From Nitrosomonas marina (GTDB lineage Bacteria; Pseudomonadota; Gammaproteobacteria; Burkholderiales; Nitrosomonadaceae): a DNA stretch of 64,000 nt. Positions 53,904 through 64,000 of this stretch are shown here, in pieces. The stretch is from the NCBI RefSeq assembly GCF_900110145.1, contig NZ_FOCP01000002.1, positions 212,782 through 276,781 on the forward strand, written 5' to 3'. The translations under genes were made by a program, and so were the position numbers. Every line of letters starts with the position of its first letter. Position 1 is the first letter of the stretch. The notes under the pieces were generated by a model, which was not told the DNA's origin, did not search any database, and saw only the letters and a program-made list of their open reading frames with translations.

Positions 53904-54647
53904 TTAATTTCCCAGCCATTGCGAAACAAATTCCATTTGATCAAAACGCGTCAGGTCAATCTGTAATGGCGTTATAGAAACATTATTAAACTGCACTGCA
54001 TGAAAATCTGTACCTTTCCCGGCATCCTGGGCTGGTCCAGCTGGACCGACCCAATAGACAGTATTTCCTCGCGGACTTATGGCTCTAACGACTGGTTCAG
54101 CCTTATGCCGCCTTCCTAATCGTGTTACTCGCATGCCTTGAAGCTGTTCATACTCTATATCTGGAACGTTGATATTCAGCAATATCGGAATCTTTAGTTT
54201 GTCTTTCTTGAAGCGGTTTACAAGATCAACCACAACGCGTGCAGCAGTCGTATAATGTCCATTAGATACGTCTGTCAGCGATACTGCTAGGGAGGGCACA
54301 CCCAGCAGGAATCCTTCTGTTGCTGCTGCGACTGTTCCTGAATAGACTGTATCATCTCCCATATTGGCACCATGATTAATTCCCGAGATAACCATATCCG
54401 GTAATACATCCAGCATGCCTGTAACCGCCAAATGTACGCAATCTGTAGGCGTACCATTGACAAAATAAAAGCCGTTATGCGCCTGTTGCAGGCTTAACGG
54501 GCGATCCAGTGTTAGAGAATTGCTTGATCCGCTTCTGTCACGCTCAGGCGCAACTACGGTGATTTCTGCGACGCTTTCCAGAGCATTTGCCAGACACGCC
54601 AGCCCAGGTGCAAAATAACCATCATCGTTGCTAAGTAGGATACGCAT
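53904..54647 (-). CDS. surE: 5'/3'-nucleotidase SurE
   Basis: The 247-residue protein has the metal-binding start [16 protein letters not shown], the phosphate-binding [15 protein letters not shown] and [19 protein letters not shown] segments of SurE, a stationary-phase survival nucleotidase that dephosphorylates nucleoside 5'- and 3'-monophosphates. It begins the surE-pcm-nlpD cluster. Confidence 0.95.
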   Translation of the reverse strand: MRILLSNDDGYFAPGLACLANALESVAEITVVAPERDRSGSSNSLTLDRPLSLQQAHNGFYFVNGTPTDCVHLAVTGMLDVLPDMVISGINHGANMGDDTVYSGTVAAATEGFLLGVPSLAVSLTDVSNGHYTTAARVVVDLVNRFKKDKLKIPILLNINVPDIEYEQLQGMRVTRLGRRHKAEPVVRAISPRGNTVYWVGPAGPAQDAGKGTDFHAVQFNNVSITPLQIDLTRFDQMEFVSQWLGN

Positions 54648-54812
54648 TGTGAACTCAAAAGCGTTTGCAAAAAATTAATCTGTGAAGAATCTTGCGCATA
54701 AAATAAGCTGAATAAATGTAATCCCGTAAAGCCGGGACACGGTTATTTTCAAAACCCAGGCAGACCAAAAACACACCAAAAGCATAAAAAACAGTTCTAC
54801 GCCAATGTAATC

Positions 54813-54889
<77 letters not shown>

Positions 54890-54944
54890 AAAACCTGTCA
54901 TTATAGCAAACTAAACTAAACTTAAATTACGGCTTTGATTACAT

Positions 54945-55334
54945 TTATGTCGAGGAAATCAAAATGGAACGTATGCTTTTAATTTCATTTCGGATATATT
55001 TCAGATCGACCGGGGCTTGCGATGAGACATTCGCTGCTGTTTCCTGAGGAGACTGCGAATTAGACGTGTTTCGTTCAAGCCGGTTGCGCGCACCATTTAT
55101 AGTGAATCCCTGATCATACAATAATTCCCTGATTCTCCGAATCAGCAAAACCTCCTGGTGCTGATAATATCGTCGATTGCCTCGACGTTTGACAGGTTTT
55201 AATTGTGTGAATTCCTGTTCCCAGTAACGTAAAACATGCGGTTTGACACCACACAATTCACCTACTTCTCCAATCGTAAAATAACGTTTTGCAGGAATCG
55301 GTGGAAATTGATTATTTGTTTTTTTGCTTTCCAT
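54945..55334 (-). CDS. MerR-family regulator downstream of ihfA
   Basis: The 129-residue protein has a MerR-type DNA-binding domain ([40 protein letters not shown]) and a short C-terminal tail without ligand-binding cysteines. A MerR gene in this place, overlapping ihfA (23 bases), is conserved in many betaproteobacteria and gammaproteobacteria, but its target is not established. The ATG at 55334 (MESKKTNNQ) is chosen within the ihfA end. Confidence 0.85.
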   Translation of the reverse strand: MESKKTNNQFPPIPAKRYFTIGEVGELCGVKPHVLRYWEQEFTQLKPVKRRGNRRYYQHQEVLLIRRIRELLYDQGFTINGARNRLERNTSNSQSPQETAANVSSQAPVDLKYIRNEIKSIRSILISST

Positions 55335-55620
55335 GATAATTCTGCTCAACCATGTTTTTTAGTTTCTGGCTGGCATGAAAAGTAACAACACGACGTGCCG
55401 TGATGGGTATTTCTTCTCCGGTTTTAGGGTTTCTGCCAGGACGCTGTGGTTTCGTACGCAATTGAAAATTTCCGAAACCTGACAGTTTTACGCCTTCTCC
55501 CTTTTCGAGTGCGGCGCGTACTTCCTCATAAAACGATTCGACCATATCTTTGGCCTCACGTTTATTGAGTCCAACATTTTCAAATAACAAATCAGCTAGC
55601 TCAGCTTTTGTAAGAGCCAT
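55312..55620 (-). CDS. ihfA: Integration host factor subunit alpha
   Basis: The 102-residue DNA-bending protein IhfA has [40 protein letters not shown] (beta-arm loop) and [19 protein letters not shown]. The ATG at 55620 (MALTKAE) has GGAG nine bases before it. It pairs with IhfB, not in this window. It follows pheT after a gap of about 350 bases. Confidence 0.96.
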   Translation of the reverse strand: MALTKAELADLLFENVGLNKREAKDMVESFYEEVRAALEKGEGVKLSGFGNFQLRTKPQRPGRNPKTGEEIPITARRVVTFHASQKLKNMVEQNYHGKQKNK

Positions 55621-55973
55621 ATTATTCTTCTCCACATAATTTTAAATTAGAATTCTTGTTGCTAAGAACAGCTTATATTCTGACTTATCATTCAGACACG
55701 TTTCTAATCAATCAAGGCCTCATAAACCGTCTCTTTTTACTTTTTGCACAGCATGATAGCCAAATACCATAGTATAACAACTTCAATCAAATGAATTAAA
55801 GCGCATTTTTACTTACAATAAAATCTGGCCGTCTTCAACTGACATAGCATCCAAACCAGTATCCGTGGGGTCCATTCTTTGGAATGAATGCACCAAATAA
55901 GAAAATTCTTTCAATGACGTTACAATCACTACATAAAGACAGGCTGCATATTTTAATCAACCTTTATGTGCAC
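55621..55973. other. Intergenic stretch between pheT and ihfA
   Basis: No gene is recognised in these 353 bases, so ihfA probably has its own promoter here. On the minus strand TATACT, near 55780-55775, resembles a -10 element but has no good -35. Confidence 0.4.
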
Positions 55974-58340
55974 TTAGTCCCTCAGTGTTGCACCAAATTT
56001 TGTTTTCAGAATCTCTAGTAAAATGGATAATGCAGCATCGGCTTCATCATCAGTTAACGTTTTTTGGGTATCCTGCAACAGTACTTTAAATGCCAGACTT
56101 TTTTTATGTTGACCAACCGAATTGCCACGATATACGTCAAAAAGCACAATTTCTGTGACGATTTCTGGCATTTTTTCATACAAGCCTGACAGGATAGTCT
56201 GCACAGGCATCTGATTATCGACAATAACCGCCACATCACGTCTGACTGCTGGATACTTGGGTATCTCGTGAATTTGCGCAAGCGGTATCGGCAACAGGCT
56301 ATCCAGTATCAGTTCAAAGAGGATAACCGGGCGTGATAAATTATGTTGTTTCTGCAGACGAGGATGCAGTTCACCCAACCATCCAACACTTTTAGCACCC
56401 ATCATGATTTGCGTAGATTTGCCTGGATGAAAGGCCGGATGCTGAACTGCGTGAAAAGAAATTGCTTGAGACTGATAAAGCATTTCAATATCCGATTTTA
56501 CGTCATAAAAATCAACTGAACGCGCTGATATACCCCACTGTTCTGGAAACACATTGCCATATGCGAGACCAGCCAGTTTTTCGATCTGCAGATATTGTTC
56601 AGTAGCGCTTTTCTCAAAACAGCAGCCCAATTCAAATAAACGTATCCTTTCTTGCTTTCGATTCAGATTAAACTGCAAATTAGCGATCAGTCCGCTCATG
56701 AGGCTACTGCGCATCACATTGAGATGATTTGCAATTGGATTTTTTAGTGCAATAGGGTTCTGATTTTGCATCCATTCGGTTTCCCATGCCTTATCGACAA
56801 ACGCATAGTTCACTACTTCCTGATAATCACGCAAAACAAGCATTTGTTTGATTTGAGCCGGCACGCGCATAGATTCCTGAGATGACAACATTCTAAGCTC
56901 GGCTTTTGGCAGCTGTGCAGGTATCTCATCGTAGCCATGAATCCTCGCCACCTCTTCGATAAAGTCTTCTTCGATAGAAAGATCAAATCGATAGCTTGGT
57001 GGTGTAACAGTAAACTCATTATCTTGCTCGGTATAATCGAACTGCAGACGAGACAGATACTCAGCGACTTGTGTCTTCTCCAAGACAATACCCAAAACAC
57101 GTTGTACCCTGCTGGTTCGAACTAAAACCGGCAAACGTTGCGGCAATTTACCTCTTTGTTCTGTTATAGGCCCTGCTTTGCCGCCACAAATCGATTTGAT
57201 TAGATCAGTAGCATACTCGAGTATGTTGCGTGTTGCGGCAAAATCCACGCCCCGTTCAAATCGATATGATGAGTCGGAACTAAAGCCAAGTCTGAATGAT
57301 TTGCCCGAAATCGTATCCGGATCAAAATAAGCGCACTCCAGGAAAATATCACTGGTCTCATTTTTAACACCACTATCCAGTCCACCCATAATACCAGCTA
57401 GTGCGAGCGGTTTCCGGTCATCGGCAATCAACAGCATATCGGTTGTCAACGCTACTTGACTTTCATTCAGCAGCTGTATCGATTCATCCTTTTTAGCATA
57501 GCGAACGTGTATGGCACCATCAAGCTTCGCCAAATCGAATGCATGCATTGGCTGACCCGTTTCAAGCAATACATAGTTAGTAATATCCACAATCGTGTTA
57601 ATTGGTCTGAGACCGCTGCGCTCCAACCGCTGTTTCATCCATAATGGCGTCTCAACACCGGAATTAATGTCGCGCATGATTCGTCCACAATATAGCGGAC
57701 AGGCGTCTGGTGCATCTATATGTATATCATGACTGTCCTCTATTTCTGTTTGAACTGGTGGTATCTTAAAAGACAACAGTTGAGTATTAGTTATAGCTGA
57801 AATTTCGCGTGCCACACCATACACCCCCAGGCAATCCGCTCTGTTTGGTGTAAGACTTAATGTAAGAACCTGGTCATTCAACTCATAATACGTTCGAAAA
57901 TCTTGCCCAACAGGTGCAGTATCTGGCAATTTCAGTAAACCATCTGCGGTTTCGTTAAGGCCAAGCTCACGAGCCGAACATAACATCCCTAAAGATTCTA
58001 CGCCACGCAGTTTCGCACTTTTAATCACCAGACCCGGTAATTCAGCACCAACCAGTGCGCAAGGTACTTTAATACCAGCGCATACGTCAGGTGCGCCGCA
58101 GACAATCTGAAGCGGCTCTTTTGCATGCTCACCCACATTAACCCGGCAAATGTTTAGGCGGTTTGCATCCGGATGATTTTCGACTGAAAGTACTTCTGCT
58201 ACAACGACCTTGTCAAACAATGCTGCAACCGGTTCAACTGCTTCAACTTCCAGACCGGCCATAGTCAGCGTATGCGCCAATTCATCACTCGTGCAACTCG
58301 GATTGACAAAGGTGCGAAGCCAATTTTCGGAAAACTTCAT
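55974..58340 (-). CDS. pheT: Phenylalanyl-tRNA synthetase beta subunit
   Basis: The 788-residue beta chain of the alpha2-beta2 synthetase starts with an OB-fold tRNA-binding domain (VVVAEVLSVENHPDANRLNI), followed by the B3/B4 editing region, the B5 domain with the WIRPLNTIVDI-like segment RPINTIVDITNYV and HAFDLAKL, and the C-terminal anticodon-binding FDX-ACB domain (YPAVRRDVAVIVDNQM). The length agrees with the family. It lies 39 bases after pheS, without a clear Shine-Dalgarno sequence. Confidence 0.96.
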   Translation of the reverse strand: MKFSENWLRTFVNPSCTSDELAHTLTMAGLEVEAVEPVAALFDKVVVAEVLSVENHPDANRLNICRVNVGEHAKEPLQIVCGAPDVCAGIKVPCALVGAELPGLVIKSAKLRGVESLGMLCSARELGLNETADGLLKLPDTAPVGQDFRTYYELNDQVLTLSLTPNRADCLGVYGVAREISAITNTQLLSFKIPPVQTEIEDSHDIHIDAPDACPLYCGRIMRDINSGVETPLWMKQRLERSGLRPINTIVDITNYVLLETGQPMHAFDLAKLDGAIHVRYAKKDESIQLLNESQVALTTDMLLIADDRKPLALAGIMGGLDSGVKNETSDIFLECAYFDPDTISGKSFRLGFSSDSSYRFERGVDFAATRNILEYATDLIKSICGGKAGPITEQRGKLPQRLPVLVRTSRVQRVLGIVLEKTQVAEYLSRLQFDYTEQDNEFTVTPPSYRFDLSIEEDFIEEVARIHGYDEIPAQLPKAELRMLSSQESMRVPAQIKQMLVLRDYQEVVNYAFVDKAWETEWMQNQNPIALKNPIANHLNVMRSSLMSGLIANLQFNLNRKQERIRLFELGCCFEKSATEQYLQIEKLAGLAYGNVFPEQWGISARSVDFYDVKSDIEMLYQSQAISFHAVQHPAFHPGKSTQIMMGAKSVGWLGELHPRLQKQHNLSRPVILFELILDSLLPIPLAQIHEIPKYPAVRRDVAVIVDNQMPVQTILSGLYEKMPEIVTEIVLFDVYRGNSVGQHKKSLAFKVLLQDTQKTLTDDEADAALSILLEILKTKFGATLRD

Positions 58341-58379
58341 TAGAGTTTAGTTAATTAGAATCAAATAGAAATAAATGAA

Positions 58380-59405
<1,026 letters not shown>

Positions 59406-59443
59406 TCAAATCCGAATCGGACATACAGTCTTTACATTTCACA

Positions 59444-59477
59444 ACAAAAAGGGAGGCTGGGCCGAACCCAACCTCCC
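59444..59477 (-). terminator. Terminator or attenuator between rplT and pheS
   Basis: On the minus strand GGGAGGTTGGG (59477-59467) pairs with CCCAGCCTCCC (59461-59451) over a 5-base loop with one mismatch, and TTTTTGT follows. It lies between rplT and pheS, so it either ends the ribosomal transcript or works as an attenuator of pheST. Confidence 0.75.
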
Positions 59478-59498
59478 TGTAAAAATAGCGTCACTGAA

Positions 59499-59858
59499 TT
59501 AAGACGCCAGAACAGCTTTAGCTTGCTCAGCAATTTTCTCAAATGCGGGCTTGTCAAAAACTGCGAGATCGGCCAGTACCTTTCTATCGATATCAATACT
59601 AGCTTTTTTCAAGCCATTCATAAATACGCTATAAGATAATCCACATTCTCGTGCAGCAGCATTAATACGTGCTATCCATAATGATCTGAATTGTCGTTTA
59701 CGTTGACGTCTGTCTCGATAAGCGTATTGTCCTGCTTTCATTACCGCTTGTTTCGCAACACGGTAAACATTTTTGCGACGACCACGATAACCCTTTGCCA
59801 AATTCAGGATTTTTTTATGTCTTGCGTGCGCGGTTACACCACGTTTTACTCTAGGCAT
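59499..59858 (-). CDS. rplT: 50S ribosomal protein L20
   Basis: The 119-residue protein has the basic start [36 protein letters not shown] and [20 protein letters not shown] of L20, needed early in large-subunit assembly and in autogenous control of the rpmI-rplT operon. It starts 11 bases after the rpmI stop. Confidence 0.97.
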   Translation of the reverse strand: MPRVKRGVTAHARHKKILNLAKGYRGRRKNVYRVAKQAVMKAGQYAYRDRRQRKRQFRSLWIARINAAARECGLSYSVFMNGLKKASIDIDRKVLADLAVFDKPAFEKIAEQAKAVLAS

Positions 59859-59869
59859 GGTTTTCTCCT

Positions 59870-60067
59870 TCAGGCATAGGGCAGCATAGAACGAACCGAC
59901 GCCGTATCACTAGGATGAATTGCGGCAATTCCTCTTAATTGGCGTTTATTTTTGGTTGTTTTTTTTGTCAGAATATGACGTTTAAACGCTTGAGCTCGCT
60001 TGATACTACCACTTGCACGAACCTTAAAGCGTTTTGCAGCACCACTTTTGGTTTTCATTTTGGGCAT
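59870..60067 (-). CDS. rpmI: 50S ribosomal protein L35
   Basis: The 65-residue protein [20 protein letters not shown], continuing [16 protein letters not shown], is ribosomal protein L35. The gene is 168 bases after infC and precedes rplT. Confidence 0.97.
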   Translation of the reverse strand: MPKMKTKSGAAKRFKVRASGSIKRAQAFKRHILTKKTTKNKRQLRGIAAIHPSDTASVRSMLPYA

Positions 60068-60235
60068 TTACTATCCTCCATTTTTATAATATGACAATGG
60101 GTGTTCCCTTGTGGAAAGCTTGTCAACCCATAGTCACTTGTGAAATAAGTTAACCACGTAACCGTGTTTTACGAATGCATTATTAAATTCACAATTACTA
60201 CTTAACAAACATGAATTAAACCAATCATGCAGAAG

Positions 60236-60808
60236 TTATGTGGTTGTAGTCGGGTTATTATCAGCCTGGCTTGCCTTGCCAGTTTTGGCATCTTTTTTCT
60301 TCGGAGACAATACCATTACCAGTTGGCGTCCTTCCATTTTTGGAAATTGTTCTACTACAGCATGCATTTCAAGATCATCTCTTACACGTTCAAGTAGTCT
60401 GATACCAAATTCCTGATGAGCCATTTCTCGACCTCGAAAACGGAGCGTGACCTTGACTTTGTCCCCTTCATTAAGGAAATTGGTCAGATTACGTAATTTA
60501 ATACGGTAATCGCCTTCATCCGTATTAGGCCTGAATTTTATCTCTTTTATCTGGATCTGTTTCTGCTTGAGTTTTGCCTCGTGCTTACGTTTACTTTCCT
60601 GATAACGAAACTTGCCATAATCCATTAACCGACACACCGGCGGCTTCGCGGTTGGTGCTATTTCTACCAGATCCACTCCCGCTTCTTCTGCAAGTGCGTT
60701 GGCATCAGCTAGTTTTACTATTCCAACTTGTTCTCCATCGACACCAATCAGGCGAATTTCAGGCACATCGATTTCATCATTTATGCGTGCTGTCTTTTCT
60801 TGTACTAT
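60236..60808 (-). CDS. infC: Translation initiation factor IF-3 with a non-AUG start
   Basis: IF-3 (about 190 residues) stops the subunits from joining and checks the initiator codon. The protein reads on upstream of the GTG at 60766 as [20 protein letters not shown], the conserved IF-3 beginning, so that GTG cannot be the start. No ATG, GTG or TTG fits further up. ATA at 60808 lies seven bases after GGAG; an ATT two codons earlier is too close to it. Non-AUG starts in infC (AUU in E. coli) let IF-3 limit its own synthesis, and AUA fits this. The C-terminal domain ([20 protein letters not shown]) is intact. Confidence 0.88.
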   Translation of the reverse strand: MVQEKTARINDEIDVPEIRLIGVDGEQVGIVKLADANALAEEAGVDLVEIAPTAKPPVCRLMDYGKFRYQESKRKHEAKLKQKQIQIKEIKFRPNTDEGDYRIKLRNLTNFLNEGDKVKVTLRFRGREMAHQEFGIRLLERVRDDLEMHAVVEQFPKMEGRQLVMVLSPKKKDAKTGKASQADNNPTTTT

Positions 60809-60840
60809 GGCAATTCTCCAATAAGTTAAAAAAGAATGAA

Positions 60841-62748
60841 TTATATCTTTAAAGCAATCTCTTCATTAAAGCGATTTACCAGTTCAATCACAGTCATTTG
60901 ACCCAGGTCATGTCCACTTCGGTTTCGCACTGAAACCTGGTTTGAACTGACTTCAGCATCACCCACAATGATCTGATACGGGAGTTTCTGCAAGCTATGT
61001 TCCCGGATTTTATAGGTTATCTTCTCATTTCTCAAGTCCTGATCAACTCTAAATCCATGACTGTTAAGCTCTTTGGTTATTTTTTGCGCATAATCCATCT
61101 GATTTTTAGAAATGTTCAGTACAACAGCCTGCACAGGCGCAAGCCATAATGGAAATACTCCCGCATAATTTTCAATTAAAATACCAATAAAACGTTCGAG
61201 CGACCCAAGAATCGCTCTGTGAAGCATAACAGGAATTTGCCTGGAATTATCTTCGGCCACATACTCCGCACCCAGTCTTTCCGGCATGGAAAAGTCGAGT
61301 TGTAACGTACCACATTGCCATACACGCCCTATACAGTCTCTAAGAGAAAATTCTATTTTGGGCCCATAAAACGCACCTTCACCAGGCTGTACTTCCCAGT
61401 CAAGAGCAGCCTCCTTCAGAGCGGCTTCTAATGCTGCCTCAGATTTGTCCCATTGCATATCCGAGCCCACACGTTTCACAGGTCGTGTAGAAAGCTTCAC
61501 TAACAGATCTTTGAAACCAAAATCTGCGTAAACACATTTAAGTAAGTGAATAAATTTGACGACTTCTTCTTGGATTTGGTTTTCTGTACAAAAAATATGT
61601 GCGTCATCCTGAGTAAATGCACGTACGCGCATCATACCATGCAGAGCCCCTGATGCTTCGTTGCGATGACACGACCCGAACTCTGCTAAGCGTATAGGTA
61701 AATCACGATAACTTTTCAAACCTTGCTTGAAAACCTGAACGTGACCCGGACAATTCATTGGCTTGATCGCAAAGCTGCGCTCATCAGTATCGGTAACAAA
61801 CATATTCTCACGAAAATTATCCCAATGACCGGATTGCACCCACAGTTCCTTATCAATGACCTGAGGTGTTCGTATTTCCTTATACTCATTATCATTCTGG
61901 ATTTGTCGCATATATTGCTCTATCTGCTGCCAGAGCGCCCAACCTTTGGGATGCCAGAATACCATACCGGGCGCTTCTTCTTGAATGTGAAACAAATTCA
62001 ACTGTTTGCCAATCTTTCGATGATCTCTTTTTTCGGCTTCCTCAAGCCTGTGCAAATATTTTTTTTGATCATCTTTTGTCAACCAGGCTGTTCCATAAAT
62101 TCTCTGCAGCATTTCATTATTGGAATCACCTCGCCAATAAGCGCCAGCCACTTTCATTAGCTTGAAAACTTTTAGTTTGGCAGTTGTCGGCACATGTGGT
62201 CCCCGACACAAATCAGTAAAATCTCCTTGTGAATACAACGATAAATCTTCATCGCCAGGAATTGATTCAATTATCTGAGCCTTATAATGCTCTCCTTGTT
62301 GTTTAAAAAAATTTATGGCCTCTGAACGATCCCATATCTTGCGCTTTATTGTAAGATCCCGCTTGGTAATTTCATGCATGCGTTTTTCTATAGCGGCAAG
62401 ATCTTCCGGTGTAAATGGACGTTTATATGAAAAATCATAATAAAAACCATCCTCAATAACCGGCCCAATGGTCACTTGCGCTTCAGGAAAAAGTTCTTTG
62501 ACAGCGTGTGCCAGTAAATGTGCGCTGGAATGACGGATAATATCCAGCCCATCTGCATCTTTTTCCGTCACTATTGTCAGTTCGCTATCCTGATCTATTT
62601 GACTGTTCAAATCAACGAGCTTCCCATTAACCTTGCCTGCTACAGCAGCGCGCGCAAGACCAGGTCCTATCGAAGAAGCAACATCCAACACGGTTACAGG
62701 GTAATCAAAAACCTTTTCTGTGCCATCCGGCAGTCTTATTACTGTCAC
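60841..62748 (-). CDS. thrS: Threonyl-tRNA synthetase
   Basis: The 635-residue class II synthetase starts with a TGS domain ([20 protein letters not shown]), then the editing domain with [11 protein letters not shown] and the HxxxH-type site, the catalytic core ([67 protein letters not shown]) and the anticodon-binding domain. GTG is the start, with GAGGAAAGG in front. It is the first gene of the thrS-infC-rpmI-rplT-pheST operon. Confidence 0.97.
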   Translation of the reverse strand: MTVIRLPDGTEKVFDYPVTVLDVASSIGPGLARAAVAGKVNGKLVDLNSQIDQDSELTIVTEKDADGLDIIRHSSAHLLAHAVKELFPEAQVTIGPVIEDGFYYDFSYKRPFTPEDLAAIEKRMHEITKRDLTIKRKIWDRSEAINFFKQQGEHYKAQIIESIPGDEDLSLYSQGDFTDLCRGPHVPTTAKLKVFKLMKVAGAYWRGDSNNEMLQRIYGTAWLTKDDQKKYLHRLEEAEKRDHRKIGKQLNLFHIQEEAPGMVFWHPKGWALWQQIEQYMRQIQNDNEYKEIRTPQVIDKELWVQSGHWDNFRENMFVTDTDERSFAIKPMNCPGHVQVFKQGLKSYRDLPIRLAEFGSCHRNEASGALHGMMRVRAFTQDDAHIFCTENQIQEEVVKFIHLLKCVYADFGFKDLLVKLSTRPVKRVGSDMQWDKSEAALEAALKEAALDWEVQPGEGAFYGPKIEFSLRDCIGRVWQCGTLQLDFSMPERLGAEYVAEDNSRQIPVMLHRAILGSLERFIGILIENYAGVFPLWLAPVQAVVLNISKNQMDYAQKITKELNSHGFRVDQDLRNEKITYKIREHSLQKLPYQIIVGDAEVSSNQVSVRNRSGHDLGQMTVIELVNRFNEEIALKI

Positions 62749-62818
62749 AACCTTTCCTCAATCCCAAAACACAGCATTACACAATATTTTCTAAAATTAT
62801 ATTCACAAATAGTATTAA

Positions 62819-63580
62819 CTATATACGATTCATAATAGTTGATTTATACCATAGATTAAATTTTTGCAATTTGCGTAAAAAAATTGGCGCAAATCCAATT
62901 GCTACAGCATCAACCAAACAATACCATGCTGCAACACCACTGGGTGGATTACCTTGCGACCAATCAAATACAGGTTCAATAGAGGCCCACCTCCATGTAC
63001 CAGCGGCAGTACCTATAATCTCAAGCCATGTGCAAATAAAAAAAGCACCCAAATAAACAAGTGGCGATCTTCCTTTGAGCACACATAAAACAAAAATAAC
63101 AAATAAAAATGCACCCACTTGATCTCCCTGTTCAGGGATTCCGCTGATACCCCAAAGAGACCATAAACCACCCGTAACAAATACAAATATAGCTATTTTC
63201 CGTGCATACATTTGAAAAAACCCTGAGCGCGCCAATGCAACAGCTGTTAAATAAACCATCCCATGCCCAGGAGGTACATAATGCGGTACATTTTCAAATC
63301 GGTATGTGTAACCTTCCATGTAGATAGAAGCAAAATGTTCGCCGGCAGTTGCAAATGCAACGGCAATAATAACCTGCATTCTGACTTCTTTATTTTCTCC
63401 AACCAGCAACCCCAGCAAAAAAACCCATGCAATAATGCCCAGAAGATTTTGCACTTCCATACTGGCGCTACCATCTATTACCAGACTTACTCCAACACAG
63501 AAAAATGTAAAACCAGCAATAAAATAGTCACGACCGCGATGCGGATAAGCAACACCAGGTTGTGGTAAATGCTGCAACAT
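62819..63580 (-). CDS. Seven-helix membrane protein of unknown function
   Basis: The 253-residue protein starts at the ATG at 63580 (MLQHLPQPGVAYPHRGRDY), which has GGGGTT six bases before it. About seven hydrophobic segments are seen, among them FIAGFTFFCVGVSLVI, LLGIIAWVFLLGLLVG, IAIFVFVTGGLWSLW and VGAFLFVIFVLCVL. The loop HYVPPGHGMVYLTAV is notable. I do not recognise the family. It is read in the same direction as thrS, 70 bases upstream of it, and may be in the same transcript. Confidence 0.65.
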   Translation of the reverse strand: MLQHLPQPGVAYPHRGRDYFIAGFTFFCVGVSLVIDGSASMEVQNLLGIIAWVFLLGLLVGENKEVRMQVIIAVAFATAGEHFASIYMEGYTYRFENVPHYVPPGHGMVYLTAVALARSGFFQMYARKIAIFVFVTGGLWSLWGISGIPEQGDQVGAFLFVIFVLCVLKGRSPLVYLGAFFICTWLEIIGTAAGTWRWASIEPVFDWSQGNPPSGVAAWYCLVDAVAIGFAPIFLRKLQKFNLWYKSTIMNRI

Positions 63581-63597
63581 AGTCAACCCCAAATTAA

Positions 63598-63622
63598 AAT
63601 AAAAAACCCGCCTATAGCGGGT
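63598..63622 (-). terminator. Rho-independent terminator
   Basis: On the minus strand ACCCGC (63622-63617) pairs with GCGGGT (63611-63606) over five bases and TTTTTTATT follows. It ends whatever comes from the right, probably the acidic-tail gene, just ahead of the membrane protein gene. Confidence 0.8.
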
Positions 63623-63695
63623 CACTAAATCAAAAAAACTTCATCTTTCAATCTGTATCGTACTAACTGCCGGTTTCAACAACGTCTGAACCTAT

Positions 63696-63748
63696 ATAAA
63701 TTCAGGTGAGGCCACGCGGCCAGCGCATGTCTAATCACCTGAATTTAT
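63696..63748. repeat. Long inverted repeat with inner hairpin
   Basis: ATAAATTCAGGTGA (63696-63709) and TCACCTGAATTTAT (63735-63748) are perfect 14-base arms. Between them GGCC, ACGC, GGCC (63710-63721) forms a second small hairpin. It lies between the acidic-tail gene and its terminator. Confidence 0.7.
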
Positions 63749-63838
63749 TAAATACAACATCGATAATTCTACAAAGATAACCCACTTGCAAATTATTGCA
63801 ATGTTTTAAGATACGACATTTGATAAAATTCGATCGAA

Positions 63839-64000
63839 TTAATAATCGTCGTCGTCCTCGTCGTCGTCATCTTCGTAGTCGTCATCGTCATCTTCCTCCC
63901 AATCGTCCCAGCCGTCTTCCTTCAGCACAAGCTCGCCCTGCTCTTTGCTGGCATCCAGGTCCGTCATCGGCGCTTCTTCATGCACCAGGTTCTGATGACA
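63839..64000 (-). CDS. Unidentified protein, acidic C-terminus only
   Basis: 53 codons and a TAA are visible; the gene runs in from beyond the right edge. The sequence reads CHQNLVHEEAPMTDLDASKE, then GELVLKEDGWDDWEEDDDDD and a run of Asp/Glu ending in DDDDY. The tail is built of GAC/GAT codons. Acidic tails may bind basic proteins, metals or DNA-like surfaces; no function can be assigned from this part. Confidence 0.6.
   Translation of the reverse strand, partial: CHQNLVHEEAPMTDLDASKEQGELVLKEDGWDDWEEDDDDDYEDDDDEDDDDY

Overview
The window comes from a betaproteobacterium, most likely an ammonia oxidiser of the Nitrosomonas group. This is inferred from gene content: a phosphoribulokinase, a GlgE-type glycogen operon, the betaproteobacterial order thrS-infC-rpmI-rplT-pheS-pheT-ihfA-merR-tRNA-Pro, and small glycine-rich envelope proteins. 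It has not been tested against a database.

Layout. 1-7.7 kb holds exported or lipid-related enzymes: a metallophosphoesterase cut by the window edge, a glycerophosphodiester phosphodiesterase, a Crp/Fnr regulator, an M14 zinc peptidase coupled to an alpha/beta hydrolase, and a two-domain acyltransferase resembling ornithine-lipid synthase OlsF. 7.8-18.5 kb is one tightly packed minus-strand operon, glgB-glgE-treS/maltokinase-glgC-glgX, which converts trehalose through maltose and maltose-1-phosphate to branched alpha-glucan. 19.1-22.9 kb has an exported phytase-like esterase and a GT-B-like transferase.

23.4-34.2 kb is the most unusual part. It holds a 1429-residue, ten-helix membrane receptor with a Cache-like periplasmic sensor region and a C-terminal winged helix, an exported caspase-family protease, and an exported protein with about 15 TPRs and a CHAT caspase-like domain, divergently transcribed from the caspase gene. 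A decayed copy of the 3' end of the upstream transferase gene lies just after the receptor gene, so the receptor gene is bracketed by duplicated sequence.

34.3-41 kb contains a site-2 protease and then a zone of gene decay: a frameshifted ECF sigma factor with an anti-sigma-like remnant, an IS630 transposase stub, a frameshifted DcmR-like regulator divergent from an Asp-nucleophile hydrolase, a pyruvate kinase fragment, and an in-frame pstS-pstB deletion fusion with a candidate Pho box, next to an intact phoU and an OprP-type porin.

44-54.7 kb carries a PAS protein, uvrD, phosphoribulokinase, a duplicated pair of envelope genes, a TIGR04073-type protein, ygfX and surE-pcm-nlpD. 54.8-62.7 kb is the tRNA-Pro and the translation operon, with a probable AUA start codon in infC and a strong terminator between rplT and pheS. 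The right edge holds a membrane protein and the acidic C-terminus of an unidentified protein.
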